The notes beneath the pieces are model-generated. The model had not been told where the DNA came from. It ran no database searches and worked only from the letters and a program-made list of their open reading frames with translations. Positions 51,759 through 61,112 of a stretch of DNA of 64,000 nucleotides are shown in pieces. The first letter of the stretch is position 1, and the number at the start of each line of letters is the position of its first letter. The position numbers were made by a program, and so were the translations under genes. The DNA is taken from assembly GCA_001313365.1 (NCBI GenBank), contig BBFS01000008.1:1-64000 (forward strand), given 5' to 3'. This DNA comes from Paenarthrobacter nitroguajacolicus JCM 14115. Its GTDB lineage: Bacteria; Actinomycetota; Actinomycetes; Actinomycetales; Micrococcaceae.

Positions 51759-53202
51759 TCATCGGAGGGGGTCTGACCTCAAGCCTTGGGCGCCGCCTCC
51801 TATCAGGCCCGAGAGAACAGCCAGGGCCTTGGCAAGTTGCAGGTCGGAGACGGCCCCCCCATAGCCAACGACCAAACCGTTTTCGGCTGGGCGATCGGCG
51901 TAGTATCCAGCCAAGGGGACCACCCGCACTCCTAACTCCAAGGCCTTTGTGGCCACGCTTGTAGCGTCGGGGCTTTTGAAGCGAATGACCGCATGCAGCC
52001 CGCCGTCGAGTGCGGTGAGTTCCAAGTCATCCCGCGGGTTCAGGCGGTCCATGAGGAGGGATCGTCGATGCGCATATTCGCGCCTGGCACGCGTGATATG
52101 CCGCGAAAGCCCGCCGCCCTTAATGTAGTGTGCGATAGCTGATTGCAGCACCCCGGCCACGGGCGTGTCCAAGGCCTCCCTCATGGCTTTCAGCATTTCG
52201 CCGGCGTTGCCCCGAACCACTAAGTATCCGCATCGCAGCCACGGGCTGAGGTTCTTGGAGAACGTACCCAGCAGGACGACGTCGGCCGCGCTTGGGAGGG
52301 ATGCCATGGCCGGAAGGGGGCATTCTGCTGTGGCGGAATTCGCTGTCATAGTCATCCTCCAGCACCAGAACACCGTGCTGGTCTGCCCATTTGAGCAGCC
52401 CCCCCAGCCTTTCCTGGACGGCCATCCTGCCGCCCAAGGGGTATTGGTGGCTCGGGGGTCACCAGGACTGCATCCGGTATTTCCTCCAGCAAGGCCAGCT
52501 GTGAGCTGTTTAGGCCGTTTTGATCCACCGGCACTGTCGCCAGCTGTGCGCCGGCCGCCGTCATGACCCGGCGTGCTGTGGGGGTAGCCAGGGTCCTCTA
52601 CCAGGATGCGCGGCTGTGGCGAGCGGTTGCGGAGCATGGCGACGACGAGATGCAGCGCGTCACTGGTGCCACCGGTGATGATGACGTCTTCTGCATCGAC
52701 GGCGAGCCCTCGTGATACGGCAAGGTGATCAGCCACTGCTTCCCGGAGTGCCATTGTCCCCCCCAGGGCTGGTGGGAGTTGGATGTTCCCCCTGTTCCCC
52801 TATGGCCGACTTCCAGGCGCTGCGCCATTGCCTGTCCTGAAACGGTGATCCGGATGGGCGGCCAGGCGTCAGGTCTATCACGTCAGTCGGGAGCGGGGGT
52901 CCTGCTGGGTTGTTTCCCGTTGAAGGGGGGGCGGGGGTTGCATATCGGGACGGACGGCCACCTTGGTCCCGCCCGAGCCGTTGCTCTCGAGGAACCCTTC
53001 GCCTGCCAGTTGTTCGAATGCGCGCACCACCACACCCCCGTGAAATGCCCAGTTCTGTTGCGAGTCTTCGGGTCGCAGGCAGCGTGTGCTCTGGCTGGAG
53101 AATGCCATTGAGGATTGCGGTGCGCAGCTTGCTGGCCACTTGTGCCGCGAGCGACATGGGGCTGTTCCTGTCCAGTTCAATCGGTATTTCCGCTTCACTC
53201 AC
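51759..53202 (-). CDS. MocR/PdxR-type regulator (GntR HTH fused to aminotransferase domain)
   Basis: About 480 residues. N-terminal GntR helix-turn-helix: SPMSLAAQVASKLRTAILNG, LPATRRLATELGISRGVVVR. The C-terminal fold-type-I aminotransferase domain has DVIITGGTSDALHLVVAML, LVEDPGYP, LVLEDDYDSEFRH and the PLP lysine in GTFSKNLSPWLRCGYL. MocR proteins sense PLP plus an amine. GTG 53202. Frame breaks occur near 51855, 52310-52450, 52580, 52760 and 52930-53035. It diverges from the DHDPS/MFS pair across a palindromic operator at 53226. Confidence 0.87.
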
Positions 53203-53225
53203 TTGGACCTCCAGGCTTATACGTT

Positions 53226-53248
53226 CTTGGACCTAGTGTAGGACCAAG
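53226..53248. promoter_or_regulatory. Palindromic operator in the MocR divergent promoter
   Basis: CTTGGACCTA-GTG-TAGGACCAAG, a 10-bp inverted repeat with one mismatch and 3-bp centre, 24 bp before the MocR start and 70 bp before the DHDPS-family start. MocR proteins typically bind such GGACC-like repeats in the divergent gap. Confidence 0.65.
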
Positions 53249-53317
53249 GCCTTTGGAAGCATGGACCACGTCACCACGAAGCGCTGCGATTCTGCAGCAT
53301 GACGAAAGTAGGAACCA

Positions 53318-54209
53318 GTGTTCAACGGCCTCAGTGCATTCCCCCCTCACCCCCCATGGCCGGTGAAAGTGTCGACCTGAAGGCACTTGGCCGGGTGGTG
53401 AACCGCGTTGCGAAGGCCGGAGCAGATTCGCTGGGTGTTCTCGGTTCGACCGGAAACTACGCCTATCTCTCACGCGAGGAACGGAGGGCAGTCCTCGAAA
53501 TTGCTGTGGAAGCAGCAAGCGGGGGGGTGCCTGTTCTCGCCGGAATAGGAGCTGTTCGCACGCGGGACGTCCTGGTATTTGCCGCTGATGCCCAAAACGC
53601 CGGTGCTTCAGCTCTGCTGCTGGCACCGGTGTCCTACCAAAAGCTATCGGAGGCCGAGGTTTTCGGGCTCTTCGATACCGTCGCGGCAGAGTCCGATCTT
53701 CCAATTGTTGTCTATGACAACCCAGCACCACCGGCTTCACCTTCAGCGATGACCTGCACGCCAGGATTGCCAGGATTCCGGGAATTGCTTCCATAAAGAT
53801 TCCGCCGCCCGCCTCAGGTGAAGTAGCCGCCAGGGTTGCCAAGCTCAAGGCCGGTTTGCCGGAGGAGACATCACTGGGCATCAGTGGAGACTGGGCGGCC
53901 GCCGAGGCACTGCTGGCTGGATGCAACGTCTGGTACTCGGTGATTGCCGGGGTGTTGCCTCAACAGGCAAGGACCTTGTTGATCATGCTGTCGCTGGTCG
54001 AAACGATCTGGCATCGGCCGCCTCCTCGGATCTGGAACCGATCTGGTCCCTGTTCCGTACCTATGGAAGCCTTCGCGTCACCGCAGCCTGGCTGAGACCT
54101 AGGCGTCGTGCCGTCCTCGGCTTTGCCGCTGCCCCTCCACGGCTTGGACTCCGAGGGGGGGCGGGAAAGAGTGGCCGAGGCCATTCGGCAATGTGGTTTG
54201 GAGGCTTAG
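53318..54209 (+). CDS. Dihydrodipicolinate synthase / N-acetylneuraminate lyase family protein
   Basis: About 296 residues of TIM barrel: NGLSAFPLTPM, GSTGNYAYLSREERRAVLEI, VPVLAGIGAVRTRDVLVFA, ASALLLAPVSYQKLSEAEVF, the YDNP motif with Tyr, and Schiff-base Lys in IASIKIPPP. Substitutions around the pyruvate site point away from true DapA. Family members cleave or form 2-keto-acid aldols. GTG 53318. Frame breaks lie near 53345, 53730, 53975 and 54095-54160. It is followed at one base by an MFS gene, so a transporter-plus-lyase catabolic or synthetic pair under MocR control. Confidence 0.8.
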
Positions 54210-55437
54210 GTGTCAGTTAGCCTGGCAAGAAAGAATCAGAACCGTAAAACGAACCAGCCGGGCTCTCCGGGTGGCCTTGCACGCTATGTCCTGGCTGCCA
54301 CCCTGCACGTAGTGCCGATGGCGGCGCAGTTGTTGCGATAGTCCTGCTCGCAACCACGAGCGGAGCACCCGGCTGGTTGGCCGGAATTTTGGGTGCTTGC
54401 ATCACGGCGCCGCATCTCTTCGGGCCCCTCATAGCGCGCAGCCTGGATACAGCCAAGGATGGCAGGACAGTAATTGCGTGGGCATGTGTTGTCCATGGCG
54501 CAACCCTCGCGGCTGCGGTTCTTCTTTTCCCCCGTAAGCCCGCCCATTGTTCCCGGTCTCCTGCTCATCGCCTCCGGCCTGGTCGGTCCTCTGCTCACGG
54601 GCGGCATCAGCAGCAGATTGGCAGCAATCGCCGGCCTGAGCGCACCAGCCAAAGGCGCGCTCAGGGCTGGGACGTGGCCACGTACGGCATCAGCGGGACG
54701 ATCGGACCGTCCTTGGTGGCGGCCGTCTCGGCCTGGGCCAACCCCCGCCACTGCCGCACTGATCCTTGCAGGATCAACGTTTGTGGCCGCTGCTGTCATC
54801 AGGCTATTGCCCTACACGCCTCCGGCTTCGGTTGCCGCCGAAGTTCCCCGGCCTGGCCGGACACTGCTGATGATGATCTCCAACGGCCCGCTGCGACGAA
54901 CCCTCTACATGACCGTTGTCGTGGCCCTGTCAGTGGCCGCACTACCGATCACCGCTGTGGCATCCACGGGCGAACTGGGGGGGGTAGCGCCGGCAGCAGC
55001 CGGCATTTTGACAGCAGCCTATGGACTGGGCGGACTCCTGGGATCAGCGGGCGTCATGATCCGGCCCCTGCAAACAGACGCAGACCCATTAATGACCTGG
55101 CTGGCCGCTGCGGTAGGGATTGCCTTGGGCGGTGCGGCCATAGCGGGGATATTCCCGACGGCGGTTGGAGCCTTTGCTTGCGCCGGCGTGCTGAACTCCT
55201 ACTTCTTCGCTTCCACCTTGGCGGCCCGTAGCGAATACGCGCCGCCAGCGGCGCGAGGTCAGGTATTCGTCTGGATCGGCGCCTGAAAATCACTGCCGGT
55301 TCGGCCGGGACAGCGCTTGCGGGGGGGCACTCGTCGCGCCTGCAACCAGGCTTCCCTTATACCTGGCAGCCGGGCTCGTCGTCTCGGCTGTGGTGGTCTC
55401 CTTTGTTGACCGCCATCTCGATCGGTCCCGAAGCTGA
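54210..55437 (+). CDS. MFS carrier
   Basis: About 408 residues, around 12 helices: GGLARYVLAATLARSADGGA, GWLAGILGACITAPHLFGPL, SGLVGPLLTGGISSRLAAIAG, YGISGTIGPSLVAAVSAWAN, TLYMTVVVALSVAALPITAV and ALVAPATRLPLYLAAGLVVS. Motif A-like charged loops are weak; substrate unknown. GTG 54210 overlaps the preceding stop region. Frame breaks lie near 54308, 54533, 54640, 54742, 55287 and 55325. Confidence 0.75.
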
Positions 55438-55490
55438 TCCTTCCTGGCGACGAGTTCGTGTGCCGGACCGGACAGATTGGAAAGAAGGCC

Positions 55491-55531
55491 AAGCCTGGGA
55501 CGGGCGCTGCTCCAGCGTCCGTCCCAGGCTT
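55491..55531. terminator. Terminator between convergent MFS and PLP-enzyme genes
   Basis: 13-bp perfect outer stem AAGCCTGGGACGG with CCGTCCCAGGCTT and an inner GCGCTG/CAGCG helix. It lies 54 bp after the MFS stop and 14 bp before the minus-strand PLP-enzyme stop, so likely bidirectional. Confidence 0.8.
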
Positions 55532-55544
55532 TGTCCTATGGTGT

Positions 55545-56767
55545 CTACTTGTCCCCCCCGAAGGTCTTGTCCAGGGCGCTGAGGATGTCATCAATAATGT
55601 CCTCGGGGTCTTCAAGCCCGATGGACAGGCGCAAGTGGCCGTACTTATGGAATGATGCCGGGTAGTTTTCCGATCCGCCGCGGGCATCCGGGCCGACGTG
55701 GACGATCAGCGTTTCATCGTGGCCGAGCGAGACCGCCGACGTGATGACCTGCAGGTTTTTCACGAAGGTGTTCTGGGTATTTGAGTCACCTTCCACAGCG
55801 AATGCGAGAACGCCTCCGAAGCCGCGGCCTCCGAACTGTTTGCCGGCCAGTTCGTGCTGCGGGTGGGAGACCAGGCCAGGTAGAGGACGTAGGCGATCCG
55901 CGGGTCGGATTCGAGGACTGCCGCTACCTTCTCCGCGCTGGAGAACTGCTGCTTGAGGCGCAGCGGCAGGGTCACGGAACCGCGCATGATCATCCAGGCG
56001 TTGAAAGGCGAAATCACTCCGCCGGCATCAACGATGGCATCGTGCCGGATGTGCTGGACGAGTTCGCGTCGTCCAATGACCACACCGCCCATTGCGTCGC
56101 CGTGACCGTTGATGTACTTGGTCAGCGAGTGGATGACCAAGTCTGCGCCGTCGTCGAGGGCTCGGTAGAAAGGTGCCGGAGTGAACGTGGCATCTATGGT
56201 CAGCAGGATGCCGGCGTCCTTGGCGATACTGGCCAGGGCGGCGACGTTGGCCACCTTGGTAGTGGGATTGGCGATGGTTTCAGCGTGAATCAGCTTCGTG
56301 TTCGGACGAACGGCTGCCCGGACTGCTTCCAGGTCGTCCGCATCAACGAAGCTGGCCTCAATGCCGTACTTTTCCGGAAGAAGTTCCCCCCCGAAGAGAC
56401 GGTAGACCGCTTCGTAGGTGACGTTGGAAACCACCACGTGATCGCCGGACTTCAGGAGGGCGAAGAACACTCCATGCAAGGCGGCCACGCCCGTGGCGAA
56501 AGCGGCTGCCGCGTCGGCGCCTTCCATAGCGGCAAGCTTTGTTTCCAGGGCGACCTGGTTGGCTCCGGCATTTCGGGTGTAGACCAGTCCGTCGTCAACG
56601 CTCGACCAATCCATGTCCGAGGGGTCGTCCGGGAGAAGGTAGGAGTTGGCCATGATGAGGGGAGTGCGGAGGGCGCCGGTGCCTTTGTCGATGCTGTTTC
56701 CGCCATGGACGGCCCAGGTGGCGTCATGGACGGAGGCCCGGTTGTGCTTGTCAGGTGCGCGGTTCAT
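55545..56767 (-). CDS. Cys/Met metabolism PLP-dependent enzyme (cystathionine gamma-lyase/beta-lyase family)
   Basis: About 405 residues. RTPLIMANSYLLPDDP, VYTRNAGANQVALETKLAAME, SGDHVVVSNVTYEAVYRLF, LIHAETIANPTTKVANVAAL, the PLP Lys in LVIHSLTKYINGHGDAMGGV and the late SENYPASFHKYGHLRLSIGLED motif. The family includes gamma-lyases and gamma-synthases acting on cystathionine, methionine or O-acyl-homoserine; the exact reaction cannot be fixed. ATG 56767 with AAGGAAA. Frame breaks lie near 55555, 55875 and 56385. It is 32 bp after the B3/B4 gene on the same strand. Confidence 0.87.
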
Positions 56768-56799
56768 TGTTCGGGTTTCCTTTCGGAGGGTAAGCCTCA

Positions 56800-57549
56800 T
56801 CAGCGGGCAGTGGAATGCGGCGCTGGGCGGTGGCTGATCAGGCGCTGGACGCTGACGACCTCTGAACCCAGCGTGGACAGGTGCTTGGTAAGGTCAGCTC
56901 CTGCAGCAAGCAACGATTCGGTGCTCATCGGTGCAAGTGCGTCCAAAATGAACAAAGCTGAGGTGGTCTCGTCACGCAATTGCGTGCGGCGGCCTTGACG
57001 CCAATTCCATCGACGGCAGGTGACGCCGTCGTCGTCGCACCAGAGAACTTCACCGGCGTCGGGGTATTCGACGACCGGTTCTCCGCTGGCTATGGTGTCG
57101 AAAGGTTCCTGGCCCGTCGCACGAACCAGTCGTGGTGCCCCCCCGCTGTATCGGGCGAGGTCTTCGCCGCCGAGCGGGATCTGGTGCATGACCGAGATTG
57201 CGTTGTAAAGGTCCGTGAGCCTGTTGACCCTCGGGAGGCCCGCATCCGCCCGCCGAACCAATGCTTCAAGGCTGTTACGTGTGCGGTTGGGCTTGGCGCC
57301 GAAGGCTTGGTACGCCTCCCGCCATGCGGCAATGTGCGGAAGGTGTTCGGCCTTCTGCTCGCTCAGGGCTGTCCGGGCACCTTCCTCAGCCTGCTCCAGC
57401 AAGGCCTTGCTTGCTTCATCGCTGGCCCCCCCGGGGACGAGGCCATCGACCGCAATCAGCAGGGCCCGGTAGTCGGGTCGAAGTTCGAAAACAGCGGGTT
57501 CAACCTGGGCGGCGTCCAGGGTTTCCTGAAGGGCTTGGGTACTAGGCAT
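56800..57549 (-). CDS. B3/B4 (phenylalanyl-tRNA synthetase editing-like) domain protein
   Basis: About 249 residues: VFELRPDYRALLIAVDGLVPG, HIAAWREAYQAFGAKPNRTRNSLEAL, RVNRLTDLYNAISVMHQIPLGGEDL, YPDAGEVLWCDDDGVTCRRWNWRQG, TTSALFILDAL. This is the B3/4 fold of the PheRS beta subunit, which hydrolyses mischarged Tyr-tRNA; stand-alone copies have been proposed as trans-editing or amino-acid-binding proteins. It starts within the XRE gene stop (57542-57549). One frame position at 57430 and one at 57140 carry long C runs but stay in frame. Confidence 0.82.
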   Translation of the reverse strand: MPSTQALQETLDAAQVEPAVFELRPDYRALLIAVDGLVPGGASDEASKALLEQAEEGARTALSEQKAEHLPHIAAWREAYQAFGAKPNRTRNSLEALVRRADAGLPRVNRLTDLYNAISVMHQIPLGGEDLARYSGGAPRLVRATGQEPFDTIASGEPVVEYPDAGEVLWCDDDGVTCRRWNWRQGRRTQLRDETTSALFILDALAPMSTESLLAAGADLTKHLSTLGSEVVSVQRLISHRPAPHSTAR

Positions 57550-58148
57550 TGCCTGCCTCCCGATGGCCTGAACCGACACCGCGTTCAAAGACAGCGAGGG
57601 AGAACCGTGCCGGTTCGGAGGTGCTGTTGCTGTAAGAGTGGGCTACGTCCCCCGGGGGGAAAGTGACCGAGTCCCCCCCGACTTCGAGGATGATCGTTTG
57701 GTCCGCAATGCCCACCATGACGGTGCCTTGTTGAACCTGCAGGAGTTCCTTGGTGCCGGGAGTATGTGCTTCGCTTGAGTGCTGGTCGCCTGGTCCGAGG
57801 ATCCAGTCCCACAACTCCACTACTTCCGGTGGAGCTGTTCCGCCGACCAGCACGCCGCGTCCGCCCGAATCGCTGCTCCACAGCACGGCACCTTCACCCT
57901 TGCGGGTCACTGTGACGGCCTTGGCTCGGGCGACTGGACCAGGTCCGGCAGCCCGACGCCCAAGCATCGCTGATCCTTAGCAGAGTGCCGACGCTTGGAT
58001 TCATGGTTGCTTGCTCGACGTTGACCAGCATGCGGCGGCTAACGCCCGCCGCTTCGGCCAGTTGATCCAGTGTCATACGGCGGGCCAGGCGCTCCTGCTT
58101 CACCCGCGTGCCGATGGCCGAAGCCAAAGTTGCGATGTTTTCATCCAT
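57542..58148 (-). CDS. XRE-family regulator with cupin effector domain
   Basis: About 201 residues. HTH_3 at 8-65: IGTRVKQERLARRMTLDQLAEAAGVSRRMLVNVEQA, then a cupin (residues 100-195): WILGPGDQHSSEAHTPGTKE, LLQVQQGTVMVGIADQTIIL, FPPGDVAHSYSNSTSEPARF. Such regulators sense small amines or amino acids. A shift near 57960 joins the two halves. ATG 58148; the palindrome TGCACT-TAG-AGTGCA lies 14 bp upstream, fit for autoregulation. First gene of a three-gene operon with the B3/B4 and PLP genes. Confidence 0.85.
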
Positions 58149-58161
58149 GAATGCAGCATAC

Positions 58162-58176
58162 TGCACTTAGAGTGCA
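58162..58176. promoter_or_regulatory. Palindrome TGCACT-TAG-AGTGCA upstream of the XRE-cupin gene
   Basis: Six-base perfect inverted repeat with 3-bp centre, 14-28 bp before the start codon. Likely the autoregulatory operator; the same core occurs three times before the SMR pair (51674-51750). Confidence 0.65.
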
Positions 58177-58299
58177 CTTTCAATGGGTATCGATCCCGGA
58201 ATCGTTGACAGATTCCTTTGCCTGTTCCTGGCACAGCCGGGAGTGGCAGAAAGATAGCGCCCATGAGATATGTTGTTCTCAACAATTAAGGTAAGGCTT

Positions 58300-59259
58300 A
58301 TGGATCCCTATCAACTCAGCGTCTTGCGCGAGCTCGGCGATCACGGCAGTGTGGCCGCTACGGCACGCGCTCTTGGCGTGAGCCCCTCGGCGGTCTCCCA
58401 GTCACTCGCTGCACTTCAACGTAAGTTCAAGGCACCCCTCACTCAGAAACGGGGGGGCGATCCGTTGAACTCACTGATGCCGGTCAGGCCCTGGCGGTAG
58501 CTGCAATCGCTGTTTCCGAGGCGATCACCCGCGCTGAAGCAACGGTGGATGAGTTTGTCGGAGGCATCGATCGGACCGTGCGCGTCAGTGCTTTCCACAG
58601 CGCAGCGATGACGTTCTTCCCCCCCGAGTTGGCTGCCTTGGAACACACGGAAGGATTCCCAGTGGTTGAATGCGTCGATGAAGACGTCGACCGTGTTTCG
58701 TTCCCCCCCGCTCTGACGGCCAGTTACGACATTGTGATCGGCCACAGAATGAGTCACACACCCCCCCGTGGCCCAGGGACAGGCTTGCCGTGTTGTCGTT
58801 GTTGCGGGAACCTATGGACGTGGCAATGCACTCGTCCCATGATCTGGCGATGAAGAGGACGCTGAAACCTTCTGACTTGGTGGGAACGACGTGGATTTCC
58901 ACCCATGCTGGTTTCTCACCGGCCGACATGCTCGACGCAGTAGCCGCTGCGGCCGGGTATCCGATGCGCGTTGTGCACAGGATCAATGACTTCAGCACTG
59001 CCGCGGCCATGGTGTCCGAAAGTGGACACCTTGCATTGCTGCCCCGGCATACCGTTCGGATTCCTGCATCCCAGGACGTCGTCCTGCGTCCGCTCGAAGG
59101 CGTGCAAACAGTTCGCCACGTGGACATGCTGGTCCGCCCCGAACGGGTAGTTCACCGGGCAGTGGCTGTCGTTATCGATGCTTTGCGCGGGATCGCCCAA
59201 TCACATGTTCAAACCCCCCCTCAGTCAGGAGCGCCCATGCCCAAGAATCCACGCGATGA
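58300..59259 (+). CDS. LysR-family transcriptional regulator
   Basis: About 318 residues. HTH: MDPYQLSVLRELGDHGSVAA, TARALGVSPSAVSQSLAALQ. The effector domain reads VRVSAFHSAAMTFFPPELAAL, VVECVDEDVDRVSFPALTASYDIVIGHRM, REPMDVAMHSSHDLA and MVSESGHLALLPRHTVRIPA. The frame is broken near 58450, 58705 and 58765. The true stop depends on the C run at 59213-59219: either overlapping the Lrp start (stop about 59257-59264) or, as written, reading through into the Lrp gene, which I take as an artefact. It diverges from the XRE operon. Confidence 0.8.
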
Positions 59260-59695
59260 GATAGACGCGCAGATTCTTGCCGAGCTTCGTCGAAACGCCC
59301 GCATCAGCTTGGCTCAACTTGGCGGGAAGGTGCTGCTTTCCCGTAACGCTGTGCGGCAGCGAATCGAACGGCTTGAACGGGACGGCTTCATCAACGGTTA
59401 CACCATCAAGGAATCCGCTGGGAACGGGGCGCCCACAGTCAACGCCGTGCTCCTGATTCAGCGTCAGGACAGGATGAGGGGTGGTGACGTCATCGCCGGG
59501 TTGCGGGCGATTCCGGAAATTACCACCTGCGACGTCGTGAGTGGGGGGGAGCTTGATCTGATCGCCAGGGTGGAGGCACCTGATGCAGCCAGGATCCAGG
59601 AAATCTGGCGGCAGGTTTCAGAGTTTCCCGGAGTCCGCGACACAACCACTGCTTTGTCCCTCTCGACTGTGATAGACAGGCAGACTCCACGCTGA
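59237..59695 (+). CDS. Lrp/AsnC-family transcriptional regulator
   Basis: 152 residues, undamaged: DEIDAQILAELRRNARISLA, VLLSRNAVRQRIERLERDGF (HTH), then the RAM effector domain VNAVLLIQRQDRMRGGDVIAGL, IPEITTCDVVSGGELDLIARV. Lrp-type proteins sense amino acids, in keeping with the adjacent homoserine/aspartate operon, convergent 30 bp away. AGGAG site before ATG 59237. Confidence 0.9.
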   Translation: MPKNPRDEIDAQILAELRRNARISLAQLGGKVLLSRNAVRQRIERLERDGFINGYTIKESAGNGAPTVNAVLLIQRQDRMRGGDVIAGLRAIPEITTCDVVSGGELDLIARVEAPDAARIQEIWRQVSEFPGVRDTTTALSLSTVIDRQTPR

Positions 59696-59726
59696 GGGGG
59701 CGCTGATACCGAGCTTGTGGCCCGAA

Positions 59727-61112
59727 TCAGACGCCCATTAAGGCCTCAGCCTGCCCGGGGGAGGAGCAGTCCTTCGGTGACGGCGAGGTCCATGACACTG
59801 TGCCTGAAGCAAGGGCGCGGTGTGCGAGGTCTGCCGCCACTGCATAGCCCAGCAACGGGAGCAGCGCAGTGGCCTGCGCTGTGGACGCCCTAGCCCGGGA
59901 GCGCAGCAAAGCCTCGTTCGCTTCAATGCCTTCCACGCAAAGGTCCCGCAGAACGTCGGCACCGTTGGTCAGCCAGCTCACTGATTGGAGCAGGGCGTGA
60001 GCTATGGCCGGTTCGAACGCGTTCAGCTGAAGCTGTCCGTTTTCTGCTGCCATGGTTACAGTTACGTCAGCTCCGGAGACGAAGAAGGCGATCTGGTTGA
60101 CGACCTCGGGAACCACGGGGTTGACCTTGCCGGGCATGATCGAGGAGCCCGCTTGGCGCGGAGGCAATCGAATCTCGGCCAGTCCTGTTTGCGGGCCACT
60201 GGAGAGCAGCCGCAAGTCACTGCAGATCTTGGAGAGCTTGATGGCGGTGCGCTTGAGCGCTCCGGAGAACGTCATGAAGGCGCCGGTGTCCCACGTTGCT
60301 TCGACGAAGTCGTGGGCACGGACCAGCGTCACGCCGCTCACGGCTGAAAGCTTGTCGATGACACGCTCAACATACAGTGGATCGGCGGTGATGCCGGTGC
60401 CGATGGCGGTGGCACCCAGACTGCACTCGAGCAAAAGGGCGGCCGCCTCGCGTAGTCTGCGTTGGTCTTCTTCCAGCGTGACCGAGAACGCGGTGAACTC
60501 TTGTCCGAGGGTCATGGGCACCGCATCCTGCAACTGCGTGCGGCCAACCTTCGGGATGGATGAGAACGCCCGCCCCCCCGTTCGGCGAACGCAGCCGAAA
60601 GCAGGGCCAGACGCTCCAGTAGATCTTCCAAGGCGAACACGAGGGCAAGGCGCACTGCCGTCGGGTAGACGTCGTTGGTGGACTGGCATTTGTTTACGTG
60701 CCCGATGGGGGTCGACCGCATCGTAGAAGCCTCGGGGATGGCCTAATGCTTCCAGGGCGAGGTTGGCGATGACCTCGTTGGCGTTCATATTGGTGGAAGT
60801 CCCGGCGCCGCCTTGGATGACGTCCACCGGAAAAGCGTGGTCGACGTCGCCTGAGGCCACAGTGTCACAGGCTGCAACGATGGCGTGGCCAATGTCTGCC
60901 GGGATCAGGCACAACTCGGTGTTGGTCAGCGCCGCAGCCTTTTTGACATACGCCAGTGCCCGGACCAGGTGCCGGTGGGTTCCCAGTTGGATGCCGCTGA
61001 TGGGGAAGTTGAGGATGGCCCGTTCAGTATGGATTCCCCCCCACAGGGCGGACCTGGGGACCGCCAAGGTCCCCCCCAGGCTGTCCTGTTCAATTCTCAC
61101 GCCTGCGGTCAT
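59727..61112 (-). CDS. aspA: Aspartate ammonia-lyase
   Basis: About 461 residues of the fumarase/aspartase superfamily. Signature GSSIMPGKVNPVVPEVVNQI (catalytic loop Ser) is intact; TSTNMNANEVIANLALEALG, KCQSTNDVYPTAVRLALVFAL and LQDAVPMTLGQEF complete the active site. AspA is preferred over FumC because of GAGTSTNMNANEVIAN and the context; adenylosuccinate lyase is excluded. It makes fumarate and ammonia from aspartate. Frame breaks lie near 59780, 60575, 60705 and 61035-61070. It starts within the aldehyde dehydrogenase stop (overlap 61109-61112). Confidence 0.88.
   Translation of the reverse strand: MTAGVRIEQDSLGGTLAVPRSALWGGIHTERAILNFPISGIQLGTHRHLVRALAYVKKAAALTNTELCLIPADIGHAIVAACDTVASGDVDHAFPVDVIQGGAGTSTNMNANEVIANLALEALGHPRGFYDAVDPHRARKQMPVHQRRLPDGSAPCPRVRLGRSTGASGPAFGCVRRTGGRAFSSIPKVGRTQLQDAVPMTLGQEFTAFSVTLEEDQRRLREAAALLLECSLGATAIGTGITADPLYVERVIDKLSAVSGVTLVRAHDFVEATWDTGAFMTFSGALKRTAIKLSKICSDLRLLSSGPQTGLAEIRLPPRQAGSSIMPGKVNPVVPEVVNQIAFFVSGADVTVTMAAENGQLQLNAFEPAIAHALLQSVSWLTNGADVLRDLCVEGIEANEALLRSRARASTAQATALLPLLGYAVAADLAHRALASGTVSWTSPSPKDCSSPGQAEALMGV

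Noticed and set aside
53318..54209. Biosynthetic DapA
   Set aside because: Lys and YDNP are present but the gene sits with an MFS carrier under MocR and lacks lysine-pathway neighbours, so only the family name is given.
58790..59695. LysR-Lrp fusion protein
   Set aside because: The join lies exactly at a C run, and a good ribosome site and ATG precede the Lrp domain. Kept as two genes, with a check listed in findings.
59727..61112. Fumarase C or argininosuccinate/adenylosuccinate lyase
   Set aside because: The signature is shared, but the wording around STNMNANEV and coupling to homoserine and aldehyde dehydrogenases favour aspartase.
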